Shown here one piece after another: positions 35,086 through 42,151 of a DNA stretch of 64,000 nucleotides. A program made the position numbers and the translations under genes. How positions within the stretch are numbered: the first letter of the stretch is position 1; every line of letters begins with the position of its first letter. Source of the stretch: Zhihengliuella sp. ISTPL4 (GTDB lineage: Bacteria > Actinomycetota > Actinomycetes > Actinomycetales > Microbacteriaceae); assembly GCF_002848265.1 (NCBI RefSeq), contig NZ_CP025422.1, positions 3,130,727 to 3,194,726 on the forward strand, read 5' to 3'. The notes beneath the pieces are model-generated. The model searched no databases. It saw nothing but the letters and a program-made list of their open reading frames with translations, and was not told the origin of the DNA.

Positions 35086-35424
35086 TCAGACGGTCAGATC
35101 AGCGAGTCGCTGGGACGCGCTGCTCGTGTCGGTCGGTTCCGGCACCAGGTACAGGCCGTTCGGTGTGTTCGCGGTGTACGCCAGCGCGTCCACCCACCGC
35201 CGGTTGATGGCCGGAGGCCGACTGCCGAAGAACTTGAAAACGATGTTGGAGTGCGCATGCACCCACACCGTCGTCCGGCCGCCCCCGACGGAGGCGTCTT
35301 CCTTCCAGGAGAACGGCATCGGCTCGCCGCGCCGGAGCTTCGTCGTCATGACGAGTTGGATATGTGTGAGAGCGCGGTCCTCGATCTCGATCTTCGGACC
35401 GCCCTCGTAGATGAACTTGCCCAT
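35086..35424 (-). CDS. DUF7882 family protein
   Basis: 112 residues. The pattern MGKFIYEGGPKIEIEDRAL, THIQLVMTTKLRRGEPMPFSWK and FGSRPPAINRRWVDALAYTAN is that of a small actinobacterial family often mislabelled as ATP-dependent DNA ligase; no ligase motif is present. The ATG at 35424 is favoured over one nine codons upstream because AAGGA lies eight bases before it and the family begins at MGK. Function is unknown. Confidence 0.8.
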   Translation of the reverse strand: MGKFIYEGGPKIEIEDRALTHIQLVMTTKLRRGEPMPFSWKEDASVGGGRTTVWVHAHSNIVFKFFGSRPPAINRRWVDALAYTANTPNGLYLVPEPTDTSSASQRLADLTV

Positions 35425-35511
35425 TCGATGGATCCTTCGTTCCATCTCCACAGGAACCCGTTGCCAAGAGGCGCAATCACGCTGATCGCTGGTGGGGATA
35501 CCTCCACGGTC

Positions 35512-36765
35512 TCACCGATCCGGACTTCGCAACACCCCACCTTCGTCCAGCACTTCCTCCGCTCGCCTGCGTGACCGTGGTCGGCCACGTCCGCGCCCGC
35601 TGAGGAGACGGTCCGCTTCCGACGCGGCGGTGGCGAGCGCGACGACTCCGACGGCCCCGAAAAGGAGTGCCGCGGGCGCCGTGGGAGCGAGGAGGCCGGC
35701 GAGGGCGACGCCGCCAGAGGAACACGCCACCTTGACGCCCGCCATCGTCATGAACACCTGGGCCCGGGCGGCGGACGGCGCATACTCGACCCTGGCGGCG
35801 AGACTCGCGGTGAACTGGACGGCGCTCGCTGCGCCGGTCCCGGCGAACGCGACCACGGCGAGTCCCACCGACGGTGCCACGGCGCAGACCGCGAGGGTCG
35901 CCGCCACGACCGCGGTCGCCGCGACGACGGCGTGCTCCGGCGAGCCCCGCAGGGGAATCGCGATGAGCAGGAGCGAGCCGCCGAGAGTGCCGACGCCGAA
36001 CGCCGTGGCCAGCAGGGCGACGGTGGCCGGGCCTCCGAGTCCGTGCAGCGCGGTCGCCGCCACCGCCAGGATCGGTATCGCCCCGAGAGCGATCGCCGTG
36101 AGCGCGGTGCTGGTGAGGACCCGGCGGAGCGGACCGACGGTGAGCAGCAGGGCCGCGTTCCGCCAGGGGCTCGCGGCGGCCGCGTCGCCCGGTGCGTGCC
36201 GGGTCGACCGGGTCACCGGGAGGGCGAGAAGGGCGGCGGCGCCGGCGAGCGCGATCGCGGCCATGGCGAGGACGCCGACGAGCGGCGAGAGGGCCGTGGT
36301 CGCCGAGACGACGAGAGGGCCGCCGGCGGCTCCGAGGCCGTACGTGAGGGCATCCAGGCCTTGGGCGCGCCGCTGTCGGTGGTCGCCGTCTCCGACGAGT
36401 TCGGGGAGACGGCTGCTGAGTCCGCCGGTGTGGAGCGGACCGCACAGTCCGGCGAGGGCCAAGAGGCCGATCGCGGCGAGGAACCACCCTGCCGTCACCG
36501 CCAACGCCGCTGCGCCGAGGCTCACCCCGAACAGCAGGAAGGTCGCGAAGAGCACCCGGCGGGGCCGGCGGGAACGGTCCAGCAGCGGTGCCACGAAGGG
36601 CCCGGCGAGGTGCGGGGCCGTGAGTGCCGCCACGAGCACTCCCGCGGCTTCCGGACGGACGGGCGCTGTCGACGCCAGCAGGACGAATCCGACAGCAGCA
36701 CCGGCATCGGCGCTCCGGACGAGGGTGGCCGTCAGGACGTAGAGCGCCACCGTCCGTCGCTGCAC
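35512..36765 (-). CDS. MFS transporter
   Basis: 417 residues, 12 hydrophobic helices, with an MFS-like loop in LVAPLLDRSRRPRRVLFA between helices 2 and 3. It is a drug- or metabolite-efflux type without obvious substrate. It is unusually rich in Ala and small residues. The C-terminal tail is basic. GTG start at 36765 with GAGGAGG upstream. It is divergent from the second CGNR gene at 36851, so that protein probably regulates it. Confidence 0.82.
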   Translation of the reverse strand: MQRRTVALYVLTATLVRSADAGAAVGFVLLASTAPVRPEAAGVLVAALTAPHLAGPFVAPLLDRSRRPRRVLFATFLLFGVSLGAAALAVTAGWFLAAIGLLALAGLCGPLHTGGLSSRLPELVGDGDHRQRRAQGLDALTYGLGAAGGPLVVSATTALSPLVGVLAMAAIALAGAAALLALPVTRSTRHAPGDAAAASPWRNAALLLTVGPLRRVLTSTALTAIALGAIPILAVAATALHGLGGPATVALLATAFGVGTLGGSLLLIAIPLRGSPEHAVVAATAVVAATLAVCAVAPSVGLAVVAFAGTGAASAVQFTASLAARVEYAPSAARAQVFMTMAGVKVACSSGGVALAGLLAPTAPAALLFGAVGVVALATAASEADRLLSGRGRGRPRSRRRAEEVLDEGGVLRSPDR

Positions 36766-36783
36766 GAGCGCCTCCTCATGTCG

Positions 36784-36849
36784 TCACCGGCTTGACAGGT
36801 GATGGGAGCATAGTCTTGCGTCTCGCCGTGTCACCCGTCAAGGTGGTGA
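36784..36849. promoter_or_regulatory. Repeated TCACC-GGTGA dyads between an MFS gene and a CGNR gene
   Basis: Two related elements of 19 bases, each TCACC...GGTGA with a nine-base centre containing TGAC or GTCA, occur at 36784-36802 and 36831-36849. A TAGTCT -10-like hexamer lies between them. They are candidate sites for the CGNR regulator encoded next to the right-hand copy. Confidence 0.45.
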
Positions 36850-36850
36850 T

Positions 36851-37405
36851 GTGGAGTTCGCGTTCGTGGCAGGAAACCTGGCACTCGATTTCGTGGCGAC
36901 GGTCGCTTCGCGAGACACGGTCGCCGCAGAGCGGGTGCCGACCCCCGATGCCCTCGCAGAATGGTTCGCCCTCAGCGGAGCCGTGTCGGAGCCTCCGGAG
37001 GTCTCGGCGGTGGACTATGGCCGCGCCATCGCGCTGCGTGAGGTGTTGTATCCCGCGTTGCGGGCCCGGGCATCCGGCGCTCCCGTCGATAAGGACGCGA
37101 TCGCCCTGGTCAATGCTCTGGCAGCCGGCCCGACGCCCGTCCCCGCGCTCGTCGACGGCGGAGTGCGGACCCTCGGGTCGGCCGACGAGGTCCTCGCACT
37201 CGTCGCCCGCGCCGCGCAGCACGCGCTCACCGATCCGCGGTTGCGCTTCTGCGACGGACAGGACTGCACCCGGCCGTTCGTCGATGCCTCCCGAGGGCAC
37301 ACTCGGCGCTGGTGCGGAATGGCCGGATGCGGAGATCGCGCGAAAGCTGCCGCCTATCGCCGCCGAGCCGCGCGTCAGACGAGGGGTGCGGACGTCGAAG
37401 GCTGA
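36851..37405 (+). CDS. CGNR zinc-finger regulator (second copy)
   Basis: 184 residues. An ABATE-like N-terminal domain (FVAGNLALDFVATVAS at the start) is followed by the zinc finger CDGQDCTRPFVDASRGHTRR and WCGMAGCGDRAKAAAYRRR. The CGNR box reads CGDR here, a conservative variation of the family motif. GTG start at 36851, with AGGTGGTGAT upstream. It is divergent from the MFS gene at 35512. It is only moderately similar to the CGNR protein at 6168. Confidence 0.85.
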   Translation: MEFAFVAGNLALDFVATVASRDTVAAERVPTPDALAEWFALSGAVSEPPEVSAVDYGRAIALREVLYPALRARASGAPVDKDAIALVNALAAGPTPVPALVDGGVRTLGSADEVLALVARAAQHALTDPRLRFCDGQDCTRPFVDASRGHTRRWCGMAGCGDRAKAAAYRRRAARQTRGADVEG

Positions 37406-37419
37406 ACGCCGGAGGACGG

Positions 37420-37854
37420 TCAGATGCGGCGGGGGCCGGGACCGCTCTCCCCGAGCGCGTCCTCGGGATTCAGTAGTCGGCACGCCTTGAGGGAGAGGCA
37501 GCCACAGCCGATGCAGCCCGCGAGTTCGCGCTGCAAATGCTCGAGCTGGGTCCGTCGCTCCTCGAGCTCGGCGCGCCAGCGCTTGGCCACGCGGCGCCAA
37601 TCGCCGTGCGAGGGCGGCGCGTCGACGGGCAGGGTCTGGAAGAGCTCCTGGACCTCGCTGAGCGGGATGCCGATCCGCTTCGCCACGACGATGATGGAGA
37701 TCCGTCGCAGCATGTGCCGGCGATACCGTCGCTGGTTGCCCGGCGTGCGCGTGGAGGAGATGAGGCCGAGCTGCTCGTAGAAATGCAGCGCGGAGGGCGC
37801 GACGCCCGTGCGTCGGGTGACCTCCCCGATCGGGAGGAGATCGTCCGGTTCCAT
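37420..37854 (-). CDS. soxR: Redox-sensitive regulator SoxR
   Basis: 144 residues. MerR-type winged helix at the N-terminus (LPIGEVTRRTGVAPSALHFYEQLGLI), a dimerisation helix (WRAELEERRTQLEHLQREL) and the [2Fe-2S] cluster site CIGCGCLSLKAC, a perfect CxxCxCx5C. SoxR senses redox-active compounds in the cytosol. An 18-bp SoxR box lies just upstream of its own ATG (37872-37889), and no other gene has a copy nearby. It may therefore regulate itself plus distant targets, as in other actinobacteria. Confidence 0.93.
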   Translation of the reverse strand: MEPDDLLPIGEVTRRTGVAPSALHFYEQLGLISSTRTPGNQRRYRRHMLRRISIIVVAKRIGIPLSEVQELFQTLPVDAPPSHGDWRRVAKRWRAELEERRTQLEHLQRELAGCIGCGCLSLKACRLLNPEDALGESGPGPRRI

Positions 37855-37871
37855 CCGCCGCCCTTCGTAGA

Positions 37872-37889
37872 CCTCAACGATAGTTGAGG
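37872..37889 (-). promoter_or_regulatory. SoxR box upstream of soxR
   Basis: CCTCAAC-GATA-GTTGAGG is a perfect 7-bp inverted repeat with a four-base centre, of the same length and ends (CCTCAA...TTGAGG) as the classical SoxR site. It ends 18 bases before the soxR start. Confidence 0.88.
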
Positions 37890-37904
37890 AACGGGCGGAG
37901 CGGG

Positions 37905-38111
37905 TCAGCGCGACGTGGGGGGCAGCTTGTCGACGCCGTGACGGTTCGGCTTGTCCGGCTCTGCCGCCGTCTCCGGCGTCACGTCCGGCTTTTCAGTGGG
38001 TGTGCCGGACGTCGGATAGTGCGGCTCGTCGATCTCGACCGCCTTGTCCCGTTCGTCTGCCGGCGGGAGATGGTCCAGGGGCTGTTTGATGTCATCGGGG
38101 TGGTGGCTCAT
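37905..38111 (-). CDS. Small hydrophilic protein
   Basis: 68 residues, rich in Pro, Asp, Glu and Lys, beginning MSHHPDDIKQPLDHLPPADERD. It has no hydrophobic segment and looks disordered. Such short acidic proteins are common next to stress genes in Microbacterium-like genomes, but I do not recognise a family. No clear ribosome binding site is seen and conservation would be needed to prove it. Confidence 0.5.
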   Translation of the reverse strand: MSHHPDDIKQPLDHLPPADERDKAVEIDEPHYPTSGTPTEKPDVTPETAAEPDKPNRHGVDKLPPTSR

Positions 38112-38222
38112 GGCCCCAGGGTCCGCGCTCTCCGCGGTCGTGCCCAGGGGGTTGTCATCCGGCGCGGGCTGTGGTCCATGGTGGGCGCTACGGTGAACGG
38201 ATACGACCACGGAGGGTTCCCC

Positions 38223-38597
38223 ATGGCAGCTGTCCTCACCGGACTCGATCACATCCAGCTTCCCGTTTCCGATCTCGCGGCGTCCACCGCGTGGTACGAG
38301 CGCCTGCTCGGCTTCCGGGTGCTCACCGGCTACGGCACGAGCGCCATGCTGCGCGCCGAGGGCGGTCCCGACCTCATGCTCTGGGAGGCGCCGGGGCACG
38401 CGCCGATGAAGCTGACGGTGTCGGGGGAGGAACGGCCGCTCTTCTTCCTGCGGACGACCGAGGTCCACGCTCTCGCGGAACGGTTCGCGGCCGAGGGCGT
38501 CGATGTCGTGAGCTTCGACGACGGCGGCTTCGCCCTGTTCCTGAAGTTCTTCGACCCGGACGGGAACCTCCTCGGGCTCATCCAGCACGCCTCCTGA
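38223..38597 (+). CDS. VOC-family protein (glyoxalase/bleomycin resistance fold)
   Basis: 124 residues. The N-terminal TGLDHIQLPVSDLAASTAWYERLLGFRVL is the first beta-alpha-beta-beta-beta unit of the vicinal oxygen chelate fold, and the C-terminal FLKFFDPDGNLLGLIQ is the second. His (LDHIQ) and the Glu of a DGNLLGL strand are in metal-ligand positions in relatives, but the Glu is replaced here. Function is undefined. The ribosome site GGAGGG lies six bases before ATG 38223. Confidence 0.85.
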   Translation: MAAVLTGLDHIQLPVSDLAASTAWYERLLGFRVLTGYGTSAMLRAEGGPDLMLWEAPGHAPMKLTVSGEERPLFFLRTTEVHALAERFAAEGVDVVSFDDGGFALFLKFFDPDGNLLGLIQHAS

Positions 38598-38703
38598 CGA
38601 GGTGGCGGTCCGGTCGCCGGGCCCTGCGTCCCTGTCGGTGTCCGCCCGGGCTGGGTTATCGTCGGGACACGGCTCGGCGCGGCGGGGCTGCGAGGAGGAG
38701 CGC

Positions 38704-40029
38704 ATGGAGCAGGTCGACACGATCGTGGTCGGGGCCGGAGTCGCGGGGCTGACGGCCGCGCGGCTGCTGCAGGGCGCGGGGCGGACGGTGGCGGTGCTCG
38801 AGGCGCGCGACCGGGTCGGCGGACGGGTGCACACGGACCGCTCGGACGGTGTCCTCGATCTGGGCGCCTCCTGGATCCACGGGATCGACGGCAGCCCCGT
38901 GGCCGCCGCCGCGGAGGCGTTCGGCATGCGGACCATGGAGTTCACCGTCGGCGGCTTCCAGGTCGACAGCCGGCCGATCGCGTACCACGGCCCCGATGGT
39001 CGCCCCCTCTCCGTCGAGGAAGCGCGTGCTTTCGCGGCGGATGTCCACGCGCTGGATGCAGCGCTGCCCGAGGTCATCTCCGCCTCCGCTCCTGACGCCT
39101 CCTACCGAGACGTCACGGAGGAAGCCCTCGCGCGCCAGGGGTGGGAGGGCGACCGCACGCAGCGGGTGCGCGAGTACCTGGAGCATCGTGCCGAGGAGCA
39201 GTATGGCGCGTGGATCGAAGACCTCGCCGCGCACGGCCTCGATGACGATGCGATCGACGGTGACGAGGTCGTGTTCCCGGACGGGTACGGCGTGCTCGCG
39301 GATCGTCTTGCCGAAGGTCTCGACATCCGGCTGGCGCACGTCGTCACCCGCATCGACTGGAGCGAGGACGGCGTCTGGGCCCGGACCTCGCGGGGAGAGC
39401 TCTTCGGCGACACGGTCGTGGTGACCGTCCCGGTCGGCGTGCTGCAGGCCGGGACCCTGGAGATCGTCCCGCCGCTGCCGGCCGTCAACGCCGAGGCGTT
39501 GGGGCGGCTGCGCATGAACGCCTTCGAGAAGGTCTTCCTCCGGTTCCCCACGCGGTTCTGGGCAGACGGCGTCTACGCCTTCCGCCAGCAGGGCCCCGAG
39601 GCCCGGTGGTGGCACTCCTGGTACGACCTCACCGGGCTGCACGACGAGCCGCATCTGCTCACCTTCGCCGCCGGTCCCGCGGCGCTGGCGACGCGCGACT
39701 GGACGGACGAGCAGGTGCAGGACTCGATCATGACCCAGCTCCGCCGGTTGTACGGCGAGCAGATCCCCGAGCCGATCGGGCTCCACCGCACGGCCTGGCA
39801 GGATGATCCGTTCTCCCACGGCTCGTATGCCTACATGACCGTGGGGTCGACCACCGCGGATCACGACGACCTCGCCACCCCGGTCGGCGGCGTGCTGCAT
39901 CTTGCGGGCGAAGCGACCTGGACCGACGATCCCGCGACCGTGTCTGCGGCCCTGTTCTCCGGGCACCGGGCGGCGGAGCGCATCCTCGGACGCGCGGTGT
40001 CGATCGAGCGGATCTGGGCGGCGGAGTGA
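38704..40029 (+). CDS. FAD-dependent amine oxidase
   Basis: 441 residues. FAD site VVGAGVAGLTAARLL (8-22), Glu33, then the amine-oxidase fingerprint ARDRVGGRVHT (34-44) and LGASWIHG near residue 60. The C-terminal GEATWTDDPATVSAALFSGHRAAERIL is the second FAD-binding segment. It belongs to the monoamine/polyamine oxidase family and should oxidise an amine such as a polyamine with release of peroxide. The strong GAGGAGGAG before ATG 38704 sets the start. Confidence 0.88.
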   Translation: MEQVDTIVVGAGVAGLTAARLLQGAGRTVAVLEARDRVGGRVHTDRSDGVLDLGASWIHGIDGSPVAAAAEAFGMRTMEFTVGGFQVDSRPIAYHGPDGRPLSVEEARAFAADVHALDAALPEVISASAPDASYRDVTEEALARQGWEGDRTQRVREYLEHRAEEQYGAWIEDLAAHGLDDDAIDGDEVVFPDGYGVLADRLAEGLDIRLAHVVTRIDWSEDGVWARTSRGELFGDTVVVTVPVGVLQAGTLEIVPPLPAVNAEALGRLRMNAFEKVFLRFPTRFWADGVYAFRQQGPEARWWHSWYDLTGLHDEPHLLTFAAGPAALATRDWTDEQVQDSIMTQLRRLYGEQIPEPIGLHRTAWQDDPFSHGSYAYMTVGSTTADHDDLATPVGGVLHLAGEATWTDDPATVSAALFSGHRAAERILGRAVSIERIWAAE

Positions 40030-40138
40030 CATCGCGGCGCCGTCGGCAGTGTGGTCGTCGCCGGACGCCCGGTCAACCCCCTGCGCCCGGCGCGACCGGC
40101 GCGCGTACGGTCGTCTGATCGAACAGAGGAGGAGAGCA

Positions 40139-40303
40139 ATGAGCGACCCCCAGAACACGCAGGGCACCCCCGGCGCCGACGAGGAAGCCGACACGGCGTC
40201 CGGCGGCGCCCCGGACGACAGCGGCGAGAGCACCGACGACGTGCTCGAGCGCGAGACGACGGACGACGAGGGCAAGCCCCTCGAGAACCCGTCCGGCGGC
40301 TGA
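40139..40303 (+). CDS. Small acidic protein
   Basis: 54 residues, MSDPQNTQGTPGADEEADTA..., about one third Asp and Glu. No Cys, no hydrophobic core. A very strong ribosome site (AGAGGAGGAG) precedes the start, which supports expression. It resembles in size and composition the 49-residue protein at 49858. Function unknown; probably disordered. Confidence 0.7.
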   Translation: MSDPQNTQGTPGADEEADTASGGAPDDSGESTDDVLERETTDDEGKPLENPSGG

Positions 40304-40359
40304 CCGCCGCACCGCCCGAGGGTCAGCCGCGCCCCAGGTGGCGCGGCTACTCTCGGGTC

Positions 40360-40728
40360 ATGCGCCGCATCGCCCTCATCCCCCTGCTGCTCACCGCCGG
40401 TCTCCTCGCCGGGTGTGCCCAGGTCACCCAGGCCGCGGGAGACGCGTTCGGCGTTCCGGTCGCAGAGACCTGCACCACCATCGACGATGCCTATGCGCAG
40501 TATCAAGAGCTGCTGAGCCAGGGCGACGCGTCCGCGGAGCAGCTCGATGCCGCGCGCGACGACCTCGTCGCCACCCTCGACGGCGTCGCCGACGGGATGG
40601 AAGGCCAGCTCGGCGACCTCATCCGCTCCGGAGCCGATCAGCTGGGCGGCATGACCGACCTTCAGGCGCCGGAGACCGTCGAGGCGATCGAGCGCCTCCA
40701 CGACGGGCTCTCTTCGTTCTGCGGCTGA
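40360..40728 (+). CDS. Small lipoprotein
   Basis: 122 residues. Signal peptide MRRIALIPLLLTAGLLAGC with lipobox LAGC at 16-19. The mature part is helical (YAQYQELLSQGDASAEQLDAARDDLV, then EGQLGDLIRSGADQL) and contains two Cys (TCTTIDD and SSFCG). Unknown family. TACTCT (40348-40353) lies six bases before ATG 40360, so the mRNA is likely leaderless. The final 67 bases overlap the converging gene at 40662. Confidence 0.75.
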   Translation: MRRIALIPLLLTAGLLAGCAQVTQAAGDAFGVPVAETCTTIDDAYAQYQELLSQGDASAEQLDAARDDLVATLDGVADGMEGQLGDLIRSGADQLGGMTDLQAPETVEAIERLHDGLSSFCG

Positions 40729-41543
40729 GTGGTGGGGCGCGGTCGCGTCCCGACATACCACTGCCGGAGCAGCAGCACGATGAGCAGCACGTCCACCGCG
40801 TCGCCCGTGTAGAACATCAGTTCCGCGCCGATCCGGGCGTCACCGACGTCGATGCCGACGGGAGGGTGCGCCCACAACCACTTGGCGAGGATCGAGTGGG
40901 CGGCGATGAAGACGATGAGGACGGTCGCCCGAACGGGGACGGAAGCTCGGTGCGGATCGGGATCGAGTCCCACGATGCTCGCGGTGAACAGATACCCCGT
41001 CAGCAGCACGTGCAGGTGGACGGCGGCATGCAGCCACGGCGAGCTGTGCATGAGGGGGAACAGGGGAGTGGCGTAGAGGAGCCACAGCCCGCCGATGTTG
41101 AGGGTGCCCGCGACCACCGGATGCGTGAGGACGCGGACCGGCCGGCTGCGCAGAACGCGCGAGAGCGCACGGGCCCTGGCGACGGGAAGCGCGCGGAGCG
41201 CCAGGGTGACCGGACGCCCGAGCACGAGGAGGAGCGGCGCCAGCATCCCCACGAGCACGTGGCCGGCCATGTGCACCGGAAAGCTGCTGTGGGCCAGGGC
41301 GGCGAACGGGCCGACCATGCCGACCCCGGCGCAGAGCAGGCTGGCCATCCAGGCGGCCGTCCGTGGCCGCGGCCAGGAGCTGCGATCCCGCGTTCGCCAC
41401 AGCCCGCCGAGATACAGCACGGCGGCGCCGCCGAGGAGGACGAGTGCGAGGAGGGGGAGGACATCGATGCCGCCGCTCGTCGCGTCGGCGTCGAGGCCCG
41501 GCAGTCGGGGCGGGTCGTGGTGCCCGTCGTGACCTTCGCGCAT
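40662..41543 (-). CDS. CtaG-like cytochrome c oxidase assembly membrane protein
   Basis: 293 residues, about seven helices. The pattern SSFPVHMAGHVLVGMLAPLLLVLGRPVTLALRAL, LWLLYATPLFPLMHSS and HLHVLLTGYLFTASIVGLDPDPHR, with His residues in the helices, is that of the actinobacterial CtaG/caa3-type assembly family, which helps copper insertion into oxidase. The N-terminal MREGHDGHHDPPRL is His-rich. It lies five bases after the DUF2243 stop, so both are co-transcribed. Confidence 0.85.
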   Translation of the reverse strand: MREGHDGHHDPPRLPGLDADATSGGIDVLPLLALVLLGGAAVLYLGGLWRTRDRSSWPRPRTAAWMASLLCAGVGMVGPFAALAHSSFPVHMAGHVLVGMLAPLLLVLGRPVTLALRALPVARARALSRVLRSRPVRVLTHPVVAGTLNIGGLWLLYATPLFPLMHSSPWLHAAVHLHVLLTGYLFTASIVGLDPDPHRASVPVRATVLIVFIAAHSILAKWLWAHPPVGIDVGDARIGAELMFYTGDAVDVLLIVLLLRQWYVGTRPRPTTQPQNEESPSWRRSIASTVSGA

Positions 41544-41548
41544 GGCCG

Positions 41549-42010
41549 TCACCCCCTCCGGACGGCCCGGGTCCGCCACACCATGAGGATTCCTATGGCG
41601 AGGAGCACGCCGGCGGACACGATCCACACGGTGTCGTAGAGCAGGAGATCGACGCCGTAGCGGATCTGATGGATCCGGAGGAGCTTGTGATCGACGAGGC
41701 CGTCGAAGAGCTGGAAGAAGCCGACCCCGGCGATCACGGCGCCCGTCCACCGCATCCACCGCACCGGCTCCCGGCGACGGACGTCGGCGAGGAGGAAGGC
41801 GCCGAGGATCGTGATGAACCAGCCGAACGCGTGGAAGAACCCGTCGGAGACGAGGGCCACGTCGGAGGTCGACAGGTCGTAGAAGTGATGCCAGTGCAGC
41901 ACGAGGTGGAAGACGAAGAGATCGATCATCGAGGCGGCGATCCCGCATCCGAACAGGAAGCCGGACACCAGCAGGCGCCGGTCGAGGCGGGAGGGGGCGT
42001 CGGTGGTCAT
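41549..42010 (-). CDS. DUF2243 membrane protein
   Basis: 153 residues, four helices. The helix pattern RRLLVSGFLFGCGIAASMIDLFVFHLVLHWHHFYDLS and DGFFHAFGWFITILGAFLLADV, with conserved His in HLVLHWHHFYD, is typical. DUF2243 often sits beside CtaG-like genes, as here, hinting at a shared role in copper or oxidase biogenesis (inference). ATG 42010. It is divergent from the DHA2 exporter at 42152. Confidence 0.85.
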   Translation of the reverse strand: MTTDAPSRLDRRLLVSGFLFGCGIAASMIDLFVFHLVLHWHHFYDLSTSDVALVSDGFFHAFGWFITILGAFLLADVRRREPVRWMRWTGAVIAGVGFFQLFDGLVDHKLLRIHQIRYGVDLLLYDTVWIVSAGVLLAIGILMVWRTRAVRRG

Positions 42011-42077
42011 GGGGTCAGGGTCGTCCGGTCGCTCCGCTGCGGCGATGTCCTTGACCGCATCCAGCGGGTGCGGTACA

Positions 42078-42107
42078 GCCGATAGTTGCGAAACAGCAAC
42101 TATCGGC
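42078..42107. promoter_or_regulatory. Perfect 12-6-12 inverted repeat, putative MarR operator
   Basis: GCCGATAGTTGC (42078-42089) and GCAACTATCGGC (42096-42107) form a perfect dyad around GAAACA, upstream of the exporter-MarR operon. The inner part AGTTGC...GCAACT resembles MarR sites. It could also fold as RNA, but no gene ends here, so an operator is more likely. Confidence 0.65.
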
Positions 42108-42112
42108 GTATG

Positions 42113-42128
42113 GTTGATCTCGATCAAC
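42113..42128. promoter_or_regulatory. Second palindrome, putative MarR operator
   Basis: GTTGATC (42113-42119) and GATCAAC (42122-42128) form a perfect 7-bp dyad with a TC centre, five bases downstream of the 12-6-12 repeat and 23 bases before the GTG start of the exporter. Confidence 0.6.
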
Positions 42129-42151
42129 TTTCTATGCAGGAGCATTCCCCC

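Noticed and set aside
35086..35424. ATP-dependent DNA ligase
   Set aside because: This name is common for the family, but at 112 residues the protein lacks the ligase KxDG motif and any ligase domain.
38656..40761. A 701-codon open frame on the minus strand
   Set aside because: It is antisense to the amine oxidase gene; no domain is visible and its composition is biased.
42078..42107. 12-6-12 hairpin as a transcription terminator
   Set aside because: It lies in a divergent intergenic region with no gene ending there; its position over the exporter promoter favours an operator.
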